Of a DNA stretch of 64,000 bases, positions 1 to 9,086 are shown one piece after another. The position numbers were made by a program, and so were the translations under genes. Origin of the DNA: Zoogloeaceae bacterium G21618-S1 (GTDB lineage: Bacteria > Pseudomonadota > Gammaproteobacteria > Burkholderiales > Rhodocyclaceae). The notes under the pieces are model-generated. The model was not told the origin of the DNA, did no database searches, and worked only from the letters and a program-made list of their open reading frames with translations. Position 1 is the first letter of the stretch; each line of letters starts with the position of its first letter. The stretch spans positions 18,292 to 82,291 of the forward strand of contig JAPWHF010000016.1 of assembly GCA_027214125.1 (NCBI GenBank). The letters run 5' to 3'.

Positions 1-56
1 ACGCGACAGCACACTCAGGCGAGGACCGCAGAAAGAAAGCCTTACAAATGTCGTCA

Positions 57-1976
57 TCAGCCCTCGCTGGAGACACGATCGTGGCGAGCACGCCGGAGCA
101 GGAAGCGGCCCGGATCGATGGCGTCGACGAGATCGCGCTCAAGCGGCAGTGGGTCGCCATCGAGTTGGCTGGCCAGGGTTTCGGCGACGATCGCGGACCA
201 TACAAGGCCGCGGGCGCCAAAGCCGGAGATGGCATACAGGCCGGGCTCGCGCAGCACCTGTTTGAGTGAGGTGTCGGCCGGATAGTTGCCGGACGCGGCG
301 ATGGCGCCGACCATGGGCAGACGGTCAGGCGATGCGGGGCGAAATCCAACGCGGCCGGCCATCGTGGCGTTGTCGAGCGTAGCGCTGAAGCCCGGCAGGA
401 TGAAGTCGAGCTTGGCCAGGTTGTCAGTGTGCTCGCTTTCGCGCAGCGCGGGATCATCATCGTCGACCAGAAACGTTGCGCCAGCGGAGCGCAAGCCGTC
501 GATGGCGGGGCTGACATAGCCGAGCCGGCAGACCACAACTTTGGGCGCGCTGCCGTCGGTGGCCGGCAAGTGGCTGACCTGGCCGCGGGCGGAGCGTACA
601 GGCAGGGTCCGGGCGACGTCGAGGCGGCGGATATCGGCGCCGTTGGCGAGAATCACGCAGGCGGTTTCAGCGATCAGATCGCCGCGGATGTCATGAAGTT
701 GCCAATAGTCACCGATGCGTGTCAGGTGGGCGACCGACACGCCATAGCGCACATCAAGTGCCGCGCCTGCCGCGGCAATGTTGGCCGCGCACAGACTGGG
801 CGGCTGCACCCAGCCGCTGCCGGGAAACCACCACCCTCCGCTGGCAAGCGGCCAGTCGGCCAGCGCGCTGGCTTCGGCAGGGTCTACATAACGCAGGTAG
901 TCGGCCGGCGGTTGCTGGCGATCGACGACCTCGCGCTGGCGGGCTTCGTGGATCGGGTCGCGCGCCAGATGCAGCACGCCGCTGGGCGCCCAGCGCACGG
1001 TATGGCCTGAGGCGGCGAGTGCGTTCAGATGGCCGATGCCGGCGAGCGTGCCGGCGCGGGTGAGGCGGGCCAGACGATTGTCATCGAGGCTCGGCAGTGG
1101 GCGCAATACCCCGGCCAGATTGCCCGAGGCGCCCTGGCCGGGGCCGTCGGCGGCGTCGATGAGCTGAACCGACCAGCCGCGTTTGACCAGACGATGCGCC
1201 AGCGATGTACCGGCCAGCCCGGCACCCACGATGACCGCTTCGCGGGTGGGGATGGCGTTGCGCTGCTCGGGGGCGCCGGCGATATGGCCGCGCAGCATTT
1301 CGCTCTTGCCGGTAAAGCCGCGCACCTTGTCGATACGGAAGCGCGCGTATTCCAGATGTTGACGCACTTCGCGCGAGACCGACCAGGTGGCCAGTGTGGC
1401 GACCGGTGCAGCAAGCGCGGCGAGTTGATGGCAGAGCTTGGCCGACCAGAGTTCCGGATTGCGGGCTGGGGAAAAGCCGTCGAGGTAGAAGGCGTCGACG
1501 TGCGCGTCGAGCTTGCCGAGTGCCGTGGCGGCGTCGCCAAAAACCAGGGTGAGGGCAACCCGACCGTCGTCGAGCCACAGGCGGTGCATGCCGGGCGTGA
1601 GTGCTGGCCATTGCGCGCGCAGGCGTGTCGACAGTGGTGCGAGTTCGGGCCAGCGCTGGTGCAGCGTGGCGAGGTTATCGGCGCTGAAGGGGTGCTTTTC
1701 GATGGAGATGAAGTGCAGGCGATCACACCGCTTCGGGTCGTCGCGCCAGGCCGCCCAGGTGGCGAGAAAATTCAGCCCGAGGCCAAACCCGGTTTCGAGA
1801 ATGACGAAGCGCGACTTGCGCTGCCAGCGGTGCGGCAGCTGGTTGCCTTCAAGAAAGACATGGCGGCTCTGGCCGAGGGCGCCGTGCTGGGTGTGATAGA
1901 CATCGCCAAACTGGCGCGAGAACGGCGTGCCATCTTCGGCATATTCGAGCGCCGCGGGTTCGATCCGCTCGTACAT
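57..1976 (-). CDS. mnmC: tRNA 5-methylaminomethyl-2-thiouridine biosynthesis bifunctional protein MnmC
   Basis: Bifunctional enzyme for the last two steps of mnm5s2U formation at the tRNA wobble position: the C-terminal FAD domain removes the carboxymethyl group and the N-terminal SAM-dependent domain methylates the amine. In 639 residues I see the methyltransferase motif ETGFGLGLNF (61-70), the family signature FYLDGFSPARNPELW (163-177) and the FAD-binding GxGxxG (251-256). The start at 1976 is chosen because ATG overlaps the stop of the upstream gene as TGATG; the frame is open further upstream, but that part overlaps the upstream gene and does not look conserved. It is the last gene of a lysS-orf-mnmC run on the minus strand. 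Length fits the family. Confidence 0.93.
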   Translation of the reverse strand: MYERIEPAALEYAEDGTPFSRQFGDVYHTQHGALGQSRHVFLEGNQLPHRWQRKSRFVILETGFGLGLNFLATWAAWRDDPKRCDRLHFISIEKHPFSADNLATLHQRWPELAPLSTRLRAQWPALTPGMHRLWLDDGRVALTLVFGDAATALGKLDAHVDAFYLDGFSPARNPELWSAKLCHQLAALAAPVATLATWSVSREVRQHLEYARFRIDKVRGFTGKSEMLRGHIAGAPEQRNAIPTREAVIVGAGLAGTSLAHRLVKRGWSVQLIDAADGPGQGASGNLAGVLRPLPSLDDNRLARLTRAGTLAGIGHLNALAASGHTVRWAPSGVLHLARDPIHEARQREVVDRQQPPADYLRYVDPAEASALADWPLASGGWWFPGSGWVQPPSLCAANIAAAGAALDVRYGVSVAHLTRIGDYWQLHDIRGDLIAETACVILANGADIRRLDVARTLPVRSARGQVSHLPATDGSAPKVVVCRLGYVSPAIDGLRSAGATFLVDDDDPALRESEHTDNLAKLDFILPGFSATLDNATMAGRVGFRPASPDRLPMVGAIAASGNYPADTSLKQVLREPGLYAISGFGARGLVWSAIVAETLASQLDGDPLPLERDLVDAIDPGRFLLRRARHDRVSSEG

Positions 1977-2482
1977 CAGTGCACGGTGGGTGGAACGTCG
2001 CTCGGCGTCGGCGCCGGCGTGGGGGTATCGGGCAGGGGAAGATCGTCGAGCGGAAGATCCCACTCGGCCTTGGCGACGGTGCCGCGAATCATGGCGCACA
2101 GCGCCTGCATCAGATTTTGATCGCAGTCGAAACTGACCTGCCGGGCGCGGGTTTCGCCGAGCATGATCCGGCACAGCGGGCCTTCAAGTGGCTCCAGCCG
2201 GCTCTCGGCCGCAAGCAGCGGTTCGGTGCCCAACGGGTGACTCAGCTTGCGGTCATCGAAGGGCGTCTGGAAAGTGCCGGCGTCGCTCGCTGGCGACGCC
2301 TGCGTGCCGGGTGCGGGCTTGGCGAGATGGCTAGTCAACATGCGCTGCAGACCCGGCCACAGCGCCTTGATGAAGCGCCGGGTGAGCAGCACGCTGATGC
2401 CTTCGCGTTGCGCGGTGGCGATGCGCAGGAGCAGGCGATCTGCGCGCGCATCGTAGGCCACCTGAAGTTGCTGGATCTGCAT
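1976..2482 (-). CDS. conserved hypothetical protein between lysS and mnmC
   Basis: A 168-residue protein I cannot assign to a named function. The N-terminal half (MQIQQLQVAYDARADRLLLR...) looks like a compact beta-rich soluble domain; the C-terminus ends in a Pro/Asp/Thr-rich tail. There is no signal peptide or membrane segment. It starts 11 bases after lysS ends and its stop shares a base with the mnmC start (TGATG), so it is probably co-transcribed with lysS and translationally coupled to mnmC. That context suggests a link to tRNA or translation, but this is inference only. Confidence 0.75.
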   Translation of the reverse strand: MQIQQLQVAYDARADRLLLRIATAQREGISVLLTRRFIKALWPGLQRMLTSHLAKPAPGTQASPASDAGTFQTPFDDRKLSHPLGTEPLLAAESRLEPLEGPLCRIMLGETRARQVSFDCDQNLMQALCAMIRGTVAKAEWDLPLDDLPLPDTPTPAPTPSDVPPTVH

Positions 2483-2493
2483 TGTGCGCTGGC

Positions 2494-3993
2494 TTACTCC
2501 GGGCGCATCTGCGGGAACAGGATCACGTCGCGAATCGCGGGGCTGTCGGTCAGCAGCATGACCAGGCGGTCGATGCCGATGCCGCAGCCGCCGGTGGGCG
2601 GCAGGCCGAATTCCAGGGCGCGGATGTAATCGGCGTCATAGAACATGGCTTCGTCGTCACCAGCCTCCTTGGCTTCGGCCTGGGCGCGGAAGCGGGCCGC
2701 CTGGTCTTCAGGATCGTTCAGCTCCGAGAAGCCGTTGGCAATTTCGCGGCCGACGATGAACAATTCGAAACGCTCGGTGACTTCCGGGTCGCTGTCGGAG
2801 GCGCGGGCCAGCGGGCTGACTTCGACCGGGTAGTCGATGATGTAGGTCGGTTCCCACAGTTCGGCTTCGGCGCAGGCTTCGAACAGTTGCAGCTGCAGGC
2901 TGCCGAGGCCGCCCGGCTTGACGCTTTCGCCAAAGGCATTGATCTTGGCCTTGAGCCACTCAGCGTCGGCCAGTTGCTCGACGCTAAAGCCCGGGTGATA
3001 TTTGCGGATGGCTTCGACAATGGTCAGGCGGTGGAAGGGCTTGGAGAGGTCGAGCTCGCGGCCCTGATACTGGAAAACCTCGGTGCCCAGCGCTTCGCGC
3101 GCGGCGTGGCGAATGAGGCCTTCGGTGAAGTTCATCAGGCTTTGGTAGTTTGCGTAGGCCTCGTAGAACTCCATCATGGTGAATTCTGGGTTGTGACGCG
3201 GGCTGAGGCCCTCGTTGCGGAAGTTGCGATTGACCTCGAAGACCCGCTCGAAACCGCCGACCACCAAGCGCTTGAGGTAGAGCTCGGGCGCGATGCGCAG
3301 GAACAACTCCATGTCGAGCGCGTTGTGGTGGGTGGTGAAGGGTTTGGCCGAGGCGCCACCCGGGATGGGGTGCATCATCGGCGTTTCGACTTCAAGGAAG
3401 TCGTGCTTCATCATGTAGTTGCGGATCGATTGCACCATGCGGCTGCGTGCCACGAAGGTGAAGCGCGATTGCTCGCTCATGATCAGATCGAGATAGCGTT
3501 GGCGGTACTTGGTTTCCTGATCGGTCAGGCCGTGGAACTTCTCGGGCAGCGGTCGCAGGTTTTTGGAGAGCAGGCGGATCTCGGCGCAGTTCACCGTGAG
3601 TTCGCCGGTCTTGGTTTTAAACAGCGTGCCCACCGCGCCGACGATATCGCCGATGTCCCAGTGCTTGAAGTCGGCATGCACGTCTTCGCCCACGCCCTGG
3701 TTGCTCACATACAGCTGAATGCGGCCCGACAGGTCCTGAATGGTGGCGAAGCTGGCCTTACCCATGACGCGCTTGAGCATCACACGGCCGGCCACGCGGA
3801 CTTCGACCGGCGTGGCTTCGAGTTCTTCACGGGTCTTTTCGCTGTAAGCCTCGTCGAGCTTGCCGGCGGTGTTCTCGCGCGAGAAGTTGTTCGGGTAGGC
3901 GCGCCCGGTTTCGCGCCAGGCACGCAGCTTTTCGCGGCGCTCGGCGATGAGGTGGTTTTCATCCGGGACGGTCGGGGTGTTCTGTTCTGACAT
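2494..3993 (-). CDS. lysS: lysyl-tRNA synthetase (class II)
   Basis: Charges tRNA-Lys with lysine in the cytoplasm. The 499-residue product has the N-terminal OB-fold anticodon-binding region ([22 protein letters not shown]) and the class II catalytic core: motif 2 region [22 protein letters not shown] and motif 3 [12 protein letters not shown] near the C-terminus. The start MSEQNTPTV at 3993 is preferred over an in-frame ATG 25 codons upstream, whose extra residues look non-conserved; no strong Shine-Dalgarno is visible for either. It heads a lysS-orf-mnmC transcription unit. In many proteobacteria lysS directly follows prfB; here prfB lies about 6.4 kb away on the same strand. Confidence 0.97.
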   Translation of the reverse strand: MSEQNTPTVPDENHLIAERREKLRAWRETGRAYPNNFSRENTAGKLDEAYSEKTREELEATPVEVRVAGRVMLKRVMGKASFATIQDLSGRIQLYVSNQGVGEDVHADFKHWDIGDIVGAVGTLFKTKTGELTVNCAEIRLLSKNLRPLPEKFHGLTDQETKYRQRYLDLIMSEQSRFTFVARSRMVQSIRNYMMKHDFLEVETPMMHPIPGGASAKPFTTHHNALDMELFLRIAPELYLKRLVVGGFERVFEVNRNFRNEGLSPRHNPEFTMMEFYEAYANYQSLMNFTEGLIRHAAREALGTEVFQYQGRELDLSKPFHRLTIVEAIRKYHPGFSVEQLADAEWLKAKINAFGESVKPGGLGSLQLQLFEACAEAELWEPTYIIDYPVEVSPLARASDSDPEVTERFELFIVGREIANGFSELNDPEDQAARFRAQAEAKEAGDDEAMFYDADYIRALEFGLPPTGGCGIGIDRLVMLLTDSPAIRDVILFPQMRPE

Positions 3994-4164
3994 GACGGGC
4001 TCGTGGCAATTGACGACGGTGTGCTCCGGACCGCTGCGGCCTGAAGCAAAAGCGGGATTTTCGCACAAGCAGCTGGTGAAGTGGCGTCTCCCCCGGTATC
4101 GAGTCGTGGTGCAGCGCGGCGTTTGTTGATTCTCGGCAAAGACTTAGAGCAAGCCTTTGTTAGC

Positions 4165-5238
4165 ATGCACCGCATGTCTTTAGCCATAGCCGCCCAAACC
4201 TCACACTTTCTTGAAACGCTTGCCACGCTGTGCGCGGAGCGTGATCGTGCATGTTTGCTCGAACAGTTTTGCGCCGGGGCGATGGCGGCGCTGTGCGGGC
4301 GCAGTGCGATCTTGTTTCGTGTCGATCAAGGCGGGCCGGTGTGCTTGCTGACGCCGATCGGCTGGTGTGTCAGTGATATGCGCGGTGGTGACTGGGATCG
4401 CAACGAGGCGGTCGTGTCGAAGACCGTCGCTGATCCCTTACTCAAACAGGTTGCACAGCCGGGCGTTAGGCGACAGATCGACGCGGAGGGCGACCACTGG
4501 CGGATTGCCTGGCCCATCGGCGATGGGCGCGGGCCGCATTGGGTGGTCGAAGTGCGATCGAGCGTGTCGCCCGACGCAGAAGTGTTGGCGGGCATGTCGG
4601 GACTGGTGCGCGGCATCGATGCCCTGCTCGGCCAGTGGCGCCATGCCAATCTTGATCCGCTCACCGGCCTGCTCAATCGCCGGACCTTCGACGATCAGTT
4701 TGTTGAATTGATCGCCGAGGCGGGGCGCCTCCAGCGAGGCGAACGCGTCGATGATGCCGAAAAAAAAGCGCATCCGTGCTGGCTGGGCATTGTCGACATC
4801 GATCACTTCAAATGCATCAACGATCGGGAGGGCCATGCGTTTGGTGACGAGGTTCTGGCGTTTCTGGGCGGATTGATCAAGCGTGCGTTTCGGGCCAACG
4901 ACAAGGTTTTTCGCTTCGGCGGCGAGGAGTTTGTGGTGATGTTGCGCGACGCGTCGGAAGAAGGTGTGCATGAGATCTTCGACCGTTTCCGCGCCAAAGT
5001 GGCCGAGACAGCGTTTCCGCGTGGCGTGTCGGTGACGTGCTCGGTCGGCTACGCACGGGTCGACCCGCTGTGCCGCCCGGTGGAGTTGGTGGCCCGTGCC
5101 GACGAGGCGATGTACTGCGCCAAGGCAAAGGGTCGCAATCGTTCCTTGGGATACGAGCAATTGGTGATGTCTGGTGCGCTCAAGGCGCTGGGCAGTGGGG
5201 CCCGCCCGCACGGTGAGGCCGAGCTGTTTCTCGGTTGA
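4165..5238 (+). CDS. diguanylate cyclase with N-terminal GAF-like sensor region
   Basis: Makes cyclic di-GMP from two GTP. In the 357-residue form, residues 1 to about 155 form a GAF-like input region without membrane segments, followed by a GGDEF domain beginning at LDPLTGLLNR (163-172). The active-site signature is GGEEF (252-256), preceded by an intact inhibitory-site RxxD (RAND, 243-246) five residues upstream, so product inhibition is expected. The start is uncertain: ATG at 4165 or 4174, or GTG at 4081, are all in frame, and I chose 4165 because homology-like sequence begins there. It is divergent from lysS and convergent with the mks operon, and is probably monocistronic. Confidence 0.9.
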   Translation: MHRMSLAIAAQTSHFLETLATLCAERDRACLLEQFCAGAMAALCGRSAILFRVDQGGPVCLLTPIGWCVSDMRGGDWDRNEAVVSKTVADPLLKQVAQPGVRRQIDAEGDHWRIAWPIGDGRGPHWVVEVRSSVSPDAEVLAGMSGLVRGIDALLGQWRHANLDPLTGLLNRRTFDDQFVELIAEAGRLQRGERVDDAEKKAHPCWLGIVDIDHFKCINDREGHAFGDEVLAFLGGLIKRAFRANDKVFRFGGEEFVVMLRDASEEGVHEIFDRFRAKVAETAFPRGVSVTCSVGYARVDPLCRPVELVARADEAMYCAKAKGRNRSLGYEQLVMSGALKALGSGARPHGEAELFLG

Positions 5239-5239
5239 T

Positions 5240-5265
5240 ACCAAGAAAACGGCCCCTGAGGGCCG
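5240..5265 (-). terminator. Rho-independent terminator of the mks operon
   Basis: On the minus strand, a GC stem CGGCCC / GGGCCG (5265-5260 with 5255-5250; 4-base loop) is followed by GTTTTCTT. It sits just after the mksB stop and between convergent genes. Confidence 0.65.
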
Positions 5266-5271
5266 GGTGCG

Positions 5272-8064
5272 TCAGTCTCGCTGGCGCTGCAGCACCCCGA
5301 TCGGGGGTGCCCATTCTTCTGACGGCGGCTTCTTGCGCGTGACCAGCGTAAGCTGTGCGGGCGCAAACACGTTGGCGTTGTGCGTGACCGGTGTGGTGAT
5401 CAGGTATTGCGCGCGCGTCGCCCGCAGGAAGGCGCCGACGCGGTCGATGTTGGCCACATCCAGATGCGCGAAGGGCTCGTCGATGAACACGAAACCTCCT
5501 GGGCGGGTCTCGTCCATCAACAGCGCAATCAGCAAAATCAGCGACTTCATGACTTGCTGGCCGCCTGAGGCTTCGCCGTCGTTCAGCCCCACCGCGCCTT
5601 TGCGGTCGAAGTCGAAGCGCACATCGAGGCCGGAGCGGTGCAGGGCGGTGTCGTCGTTGTCCAGATGCGGCACCGGGCAGTCAACCTCGACATGCGCCAA
5701 CTCGCCCAGCGCCTTGAGGTTGCGGCTGTATTGGCGCACGGTGGCGCGCAGCTTGCCGATGTAGGCGCCACGGGCTTCGTCGGTGTGGCGGCGGGCGGTG
5801 GCGCAGTAGCCCTGGCGGGTGGCGTAGTCGCGCTCGCGGCGGCCGAGGTCGTCGAGCAGGCGGTCGCGCAGGGTGAGCACGGCGGCGTCCTGCACCCAAT
5901 CACCTTGTTCAAGCCGCAGACGCAGGCGCTCGGATTCGGCGCGTGCGCTGCGGGCGTCACCGTAGCGTTCGATCAGCGCTTCGACACCTTCGCCGCGTCG
6001 CCAGGTGGCGGGCATGCCGCGACGCAGGCGGCGCAGGCGCTGCACGCGTTGCGCTTGCGACTGGCGGCGCGGTCGGTCTTCGCTGTCGAGCAGGCCGAGT
6101 CGCTGCTCATGCGTGGCCAGCTCGCGGCGGCGGCGGTCGAGTTCGATCTGGATGCCGTTGAGGCGTTCGCCGATGCCGTCCAACGTGGCCTGCAATTCGG
6201 TGCGTTCGGCGATGGCGTCTGTCAGCGCTTTTTTGGCGACAGGCAGGTCAGCGTCGGCCTCGGCAAAGGCTTGCGCGCGGGCGGCCAGTTGCGGTGCGGC
6301 GCTCAGGCCGAGTAGTTGGCTACGCAAGGTGTTGAGCCGGTCGCGCAGGACGTCCATTTGGGGGCGCAGCGGGCTGAGTGCTTTGTCCAGTTCTCGCACC
6401 TCAGCTGAGAGCGCATCGATGCGTGCCTGACGCGCCAGTTCGCCAAAGTGAAACTCGCGCGGGCGGCCCAGGTGGCGTGCGCCGCGGCGCTCGCGGTGAT
6501 AGGCATCGCGGGTGATCCATTCGGTATCGCGCGACAGCGCACTGCCGCCGGCGGCATCTTCGACGCGGGTGATGCGGTTCAGCAAGTCGGCCAGCCAGCG
6601 CGGTACCGGGCCGGCAAAGCGCACCACTTCGGCCAGCGTGTCGCGCTGGGCGGGTGGGGCGTTTTCGCAGTCGGCGACGATGAAATGGCGGAAGCGCTCG
6701 CGCTCACCCAGCGCCCAGGCCTGGTGACGATCGGCGGCGCGCTCGAGCAGCAGCACATGGCGATACGGCCGCAGCACGGCTTCGATGGCGCCTTGCCAGG
6801 CGGCGTCGGTGATTTCGATGGATTCGCTGAGCGCGCTGTGTGCGATCCCGGCCTCGGTGAGCACGGCGCGGAAGGCGCGCACTTCGGGGTCGGAGGGCGG
6901 GCTGCTGCGCTCGTGCGCATGGGCGAGCGCGTCCTTGGCGGTCTCGAAGCGGGCGACCAGATCGCGCTCTTGCGCGCGCAGAGCCGTCAGCTCGGCTTCG
7001 ACCGACTCGTGTTCGGCTTCGATGGCGACGGCGTCCTGACCCTCTTCGCGAGCCAGTAGATCGCGCAGGGCGCTGCGTTCGGCCAGCACACGTTCGAGAT
7101 CGCGTACGCGGTCGTGGGCGCTCAGATGGCGTTGTTCGGTGGCCAGGAATTCGCTGCGGGCCTTGGCGCGGGCCTTTTCTTCGGCCAGACGCTCGGCGTC
7201 GACCTGGGCGATGCGCTGGCGGGCGGCCAGCAGGCCGGACTGGCGCTCGCGGCGCTCGCCGTCCTGGGCGCGCAACTGGCTGCGCTCGGCGCGGATGTCG
7301 CGGCGCAGCTCAAAGGCTTCGAGGCGCGGAATGATCTCGGCGTCGAGCGCCGAGCGTTCGTCGGTAATCTGCTTCCATTCCAGATAGCGATCGGCTTCGA
7401 GGCGCTTGGCTTCGGCCTGGGCGCGCAGGCGGTCGAGGTCGATGGACAGGCTGTCGAGTTCGCGCTCGGCGTTTTGCTGCTCTTCGCGCGCGACGTCGTA
7501 GTTGTCGAGCACTTCCTTGTCGCCGAACACATCGAAGACCAGTTCGAGCAAGGCCTTGGGCGCGTATTCGCACAGCTTGTCGGTGTCGCCTTGCTCCAAG
7601 GCCAGCACCTTGGCGATGGCTGGGGTCAGCCCGCCGGCGGCGAGCCGGCTTTGATAGTCGCGCAGGCCGATCCAGTCGTTGCTGGTGTCGAGCGCTTCGA
7701 TGGCGACATCGTCATCGACAATGGTGTAGTCGCGCGTCCATTCGCCACCGGCGCGGCGGATTCGGCAGGCCAGGGTGACGGTGTCGGCCAGACACGGAAA
7801 AAACGGGCGGCGGCCGGTGGCGCCGGGCAGGTTGGCAACGGTGGCGCGAATCCACGCATGGTTGCGGTTGGCGCGGCGCACATAGCGGCGGAAGTCGCGC
7901 TTGCCCGAGCAGCGCAGCGCAAACAGCGTGCGCAGGGCGTCGAGCAAGGTGGTCTTGCCCGAGCCGTTGGGGCCGACGATGGTGATGATCTGGGCGTCCA
8001 GCGGCAGCGTGAAGCGGCGCCAGAAGTCCCAGTGGACCAGTTCGATCTGTTTGATATGAAACAT
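5272..8064 (-). CDS. mksB: SMC-like ATPase MksB (JetC/MukB-type condensin subunit)
   Basis: A 930-residue SMC-family ATPase, the motor of an MksBEF-type condensin. Seen directly: Walker A GPNGSGKTT (31-39), long Arg/Glu/Ala-rich coiled coil (about 190-390), a hinge-like globular part (about 400-480) and a second coiled coil (about 550-790). Near the C-terminus are an ABC signature GEASGGQQ (about 830-837) and Walker B FVFIDE (858-863). It is much shorter than MukB, as is known for Mks/Jet subunits. It follows the MksF-like and MksE-like genes, which is the basis for the assignment. The role is chromosome organisation or restriction of circular DNA; no JetD/MksG nuclease gene is nearby. RecN- or SbcC-like ATPases are less likely, since they lack such partners. 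Confidence 0.75.
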   Translation of the reverse strand: MFHIKQIELVHWDFWRRFTLPLDAQIITIVGPNGSGKTTLLDALRTLFALRCSGKRDFRRYVRRANRNHAWIRATVANLPGATGRRPFFPCLADTVTLACRIRRAGGEWTRDYTIVDDDVAIEALDTSNDWIGLRDYQSRLAAGGLTPAIAKVLALEQGDTDKLCEYAPKALLELVFDVFGDKEVLDNYDVAREEQQNAERELDSLSIDLDRLRAQAEAKRLEADRYLEWKQITDERSALDAEIIPRLEAFELRRDIRAERSQLRAQDGERRERQSGLLAARQRIAQVDAERLAEEKARAKARSEFLATEQRHLSAHDRVRDLERVLAERSALRDLLAREEGQDAVAIEAEHESVEAELTALRAQERDLVARFETAKDALAHAHERSSPPSDPEVRAFRAVLTEAGIAHSALSESIEITDAAWQGAIEAVLRPYRHVLLLERAADRHQAWALGERERFRHFIVADCENAPPAQRDTLAEVVRFAGPVPRWLADLLNRITRVEDAAGGSALSRDTEWITRDAYHRERRGARHLGRPREFHFGELARQARIDALSAEVRELDKALSPLRPQMDVLRDRLNTLRSQLLGLSAAPQLAARAQAFAEADADLPVAKKALTDAIAERTELQATLDGIGERLNGIQIELDRRRRELATHEQRLGLLDSEDRPRRQSQAQRVQRLRRLRRGMPATWRRGEGVEALIERYGDARSARAESERLRLRLEQGDWVQDAAVLTLRDRLLDDLGRRERDYATRQGYCATARRHTDEARGAYIGKLRATVRQYSRNLKALGELAHVEVDCPVPHLDNDDTALHRSGLDVRFDFDRKGAVGLNDGEASGGQQVMKSLILLIALLMDETRPGGFVFIDEPFAHLDVANIDRVGAFLRATRAQYLITTPVTHNANVFAPAQLTLVTRKKPPSEEWAPPIGVLQRQRD

Positions 8065-8078
8065 CGCTTTATGTCAGC

Positions 8079-8351
8079 TCAGCGCAGGCTGCGGTTGCAA
8101 CCGCCGTCCTGCACACGTTGTTGGTAGCGTTGCTTGCTCTCGCGGAGGCGTTGAGCCCGATTGCGGTCAGCTTCGCGGGCAATGCGTGCGTCGAGCTTGG
8201 CGATGGCGCTTTGGTAGCGCGCGCAGTTGCGGTCGGGCTGTGTCTGCGCTGGCCGGTCGTTGCCGCCGGCGCGGGCACTGCTCAGGGCCAAGGCGGGCGC
8301 TGCGCTGAGCGCAGCGATCAGCGCGAGGGAAAGTTGAAAAAAACGGGTCAT
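8079..8351 (-). CDS. small exported protein between mksE and mksB, unknown function
   Basis: A 90-residue protein with a clear signal peptide (MTRFFQLSLALIAALSAAPALA, cleavage near residue 22). The mature part is short and charged, with two cysteines (in RNCARY and GGCNRS) flanking an Arg/Lys-rich segment predicted to be helical. Its ATG overlaps the stop of the MksE-like gene (TGATG) and it ends 14 bases before the mksB start, so it is embedded in the operon and likely translationally coupled. I do not recognise the family. An exported product inside a condensin operon is unexpected. It could be an unrelated gene caught in the transcript or a real accessory factor. Confidence 0.7.
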   Translation of the reverse strand: MTRFFQLSLALIAALSAAPALALSSARAGGNDRPAQTQPDRNCARYQSAIAKLDARIAREADRNRAQRLRESKQRYQQRVQDGGCNRSLR

Positions 8352-9079
8352 CAGAATATCTCGGAACCGGGTTCGGGCATGTCGCCGTCAAATTCGTCTT
8401 CGTCGTCGGCGCCGGCCAGGGCAAAGGCGTCGGCGGCGGGCGGCGGGTGGCCGGCGTCGGAGAGCACGCCGGCGAGCGTGCCGTGGATGATGCGGTCGGC
8501 CATCAGGCGGTAGTCGAGCGCCACGTCGAGCAACGGGCCTTCAAGCAGCATGCCGCCACGGCGCTCGATAAAACCGAGGCGCGCGAGCCGGCCGAGCATG
8601 AAGTTGCGCACCTTGGTCTTGCCGCCCAGGCGCGGGCCGAAGTCGGCAATCAGCGAGGCTTCGGATACGCCGGCCGACACCTCGGCACCGTGGGCGACGG
8701 GCTGTTCGGCAGCGAAGAGCTCTTCCTGGCCTTCGTTGGCGAGGTTCTGGCGGGTGACCTGGCGTTCGCGCTTGGGCAGGATGATCAGCGACCACAGCAC
8801 CACCAGTAGGGCGATTTCGTCGCGGGTGAGGCCCATATTGCTGGCCTGATATTCGCGGCCGCTGCCGAAGGTGGGCTCGAGCGCGTCGGGGGTCAGGCCG
8901 ACGGCCACATGGGCGGCGTAGGGGTTGTCGAGCAGGCGCAGGCCAACGCTGGCCAGTCGCTGGTCGATCTCGTGGCGGAAGGTTTCGTCGATGAGCGCGC
9001 GGCGCACCATCGGGTCTTTGCGTGGCAGCCAGCGCTGGGCAATGAGGCGCGCGGTGAGGGCGCGGATGTCGTGTTCCAT
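8351..9079 (-). CDS. mksE: MksE-like (MukE/JetB-type) condensin accessory subunit
   Basis: A 242-residue soluble protein that I assign to the MukE/MksE/JetB class from size, context and winged-helix-like character. A first helical segment (ALIDETFRHEIDQRLASVGL) precedes GLTRDEIALLVVLWSLIILP, then a winged-helix-like stretch with KTKVRNFMLGRLARLGFIER, and an acidic tail (DDEDEFDGDMPEPG). Such subunits bind the kleisin and regulate the SMC ATPase. It starts 8 bases after the MksF-like gene and its stop overlaps the next ATG. The assignment rests on gene order (kleisin-like, E-like, SMC) more than on a diagnostic motif. Confidence 0.65.
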   Translation of the reverse strand: MEHDIRALTARLIAQRWLPRKDPMVRRALIDETFRHEIDQRLASVGLRLLDNPYAAHVAVGLTPDALEPTFGSGREYQASNMGLTRDEIALLVVLWSLIILPKRERQVTRQNLANEGQEELFAAEQPVAHGAEVSAGVSEASLIADFGPRLGGKTKVRNFMLGRLARLGFIERRGGMLLEGPLLDVALDYRLMADRIIHGTLAGVLSDAGHPPPAADAFALAGADDEDEFDGDMPEPGSEIF

Positions 9080-9086
9080 GAGCGCG

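Noticed and set aside
2482..3990. A 502-residue plus-strand frame across lysS
   Set aside because: Antisense shadow of lysS with no recognisable domain.
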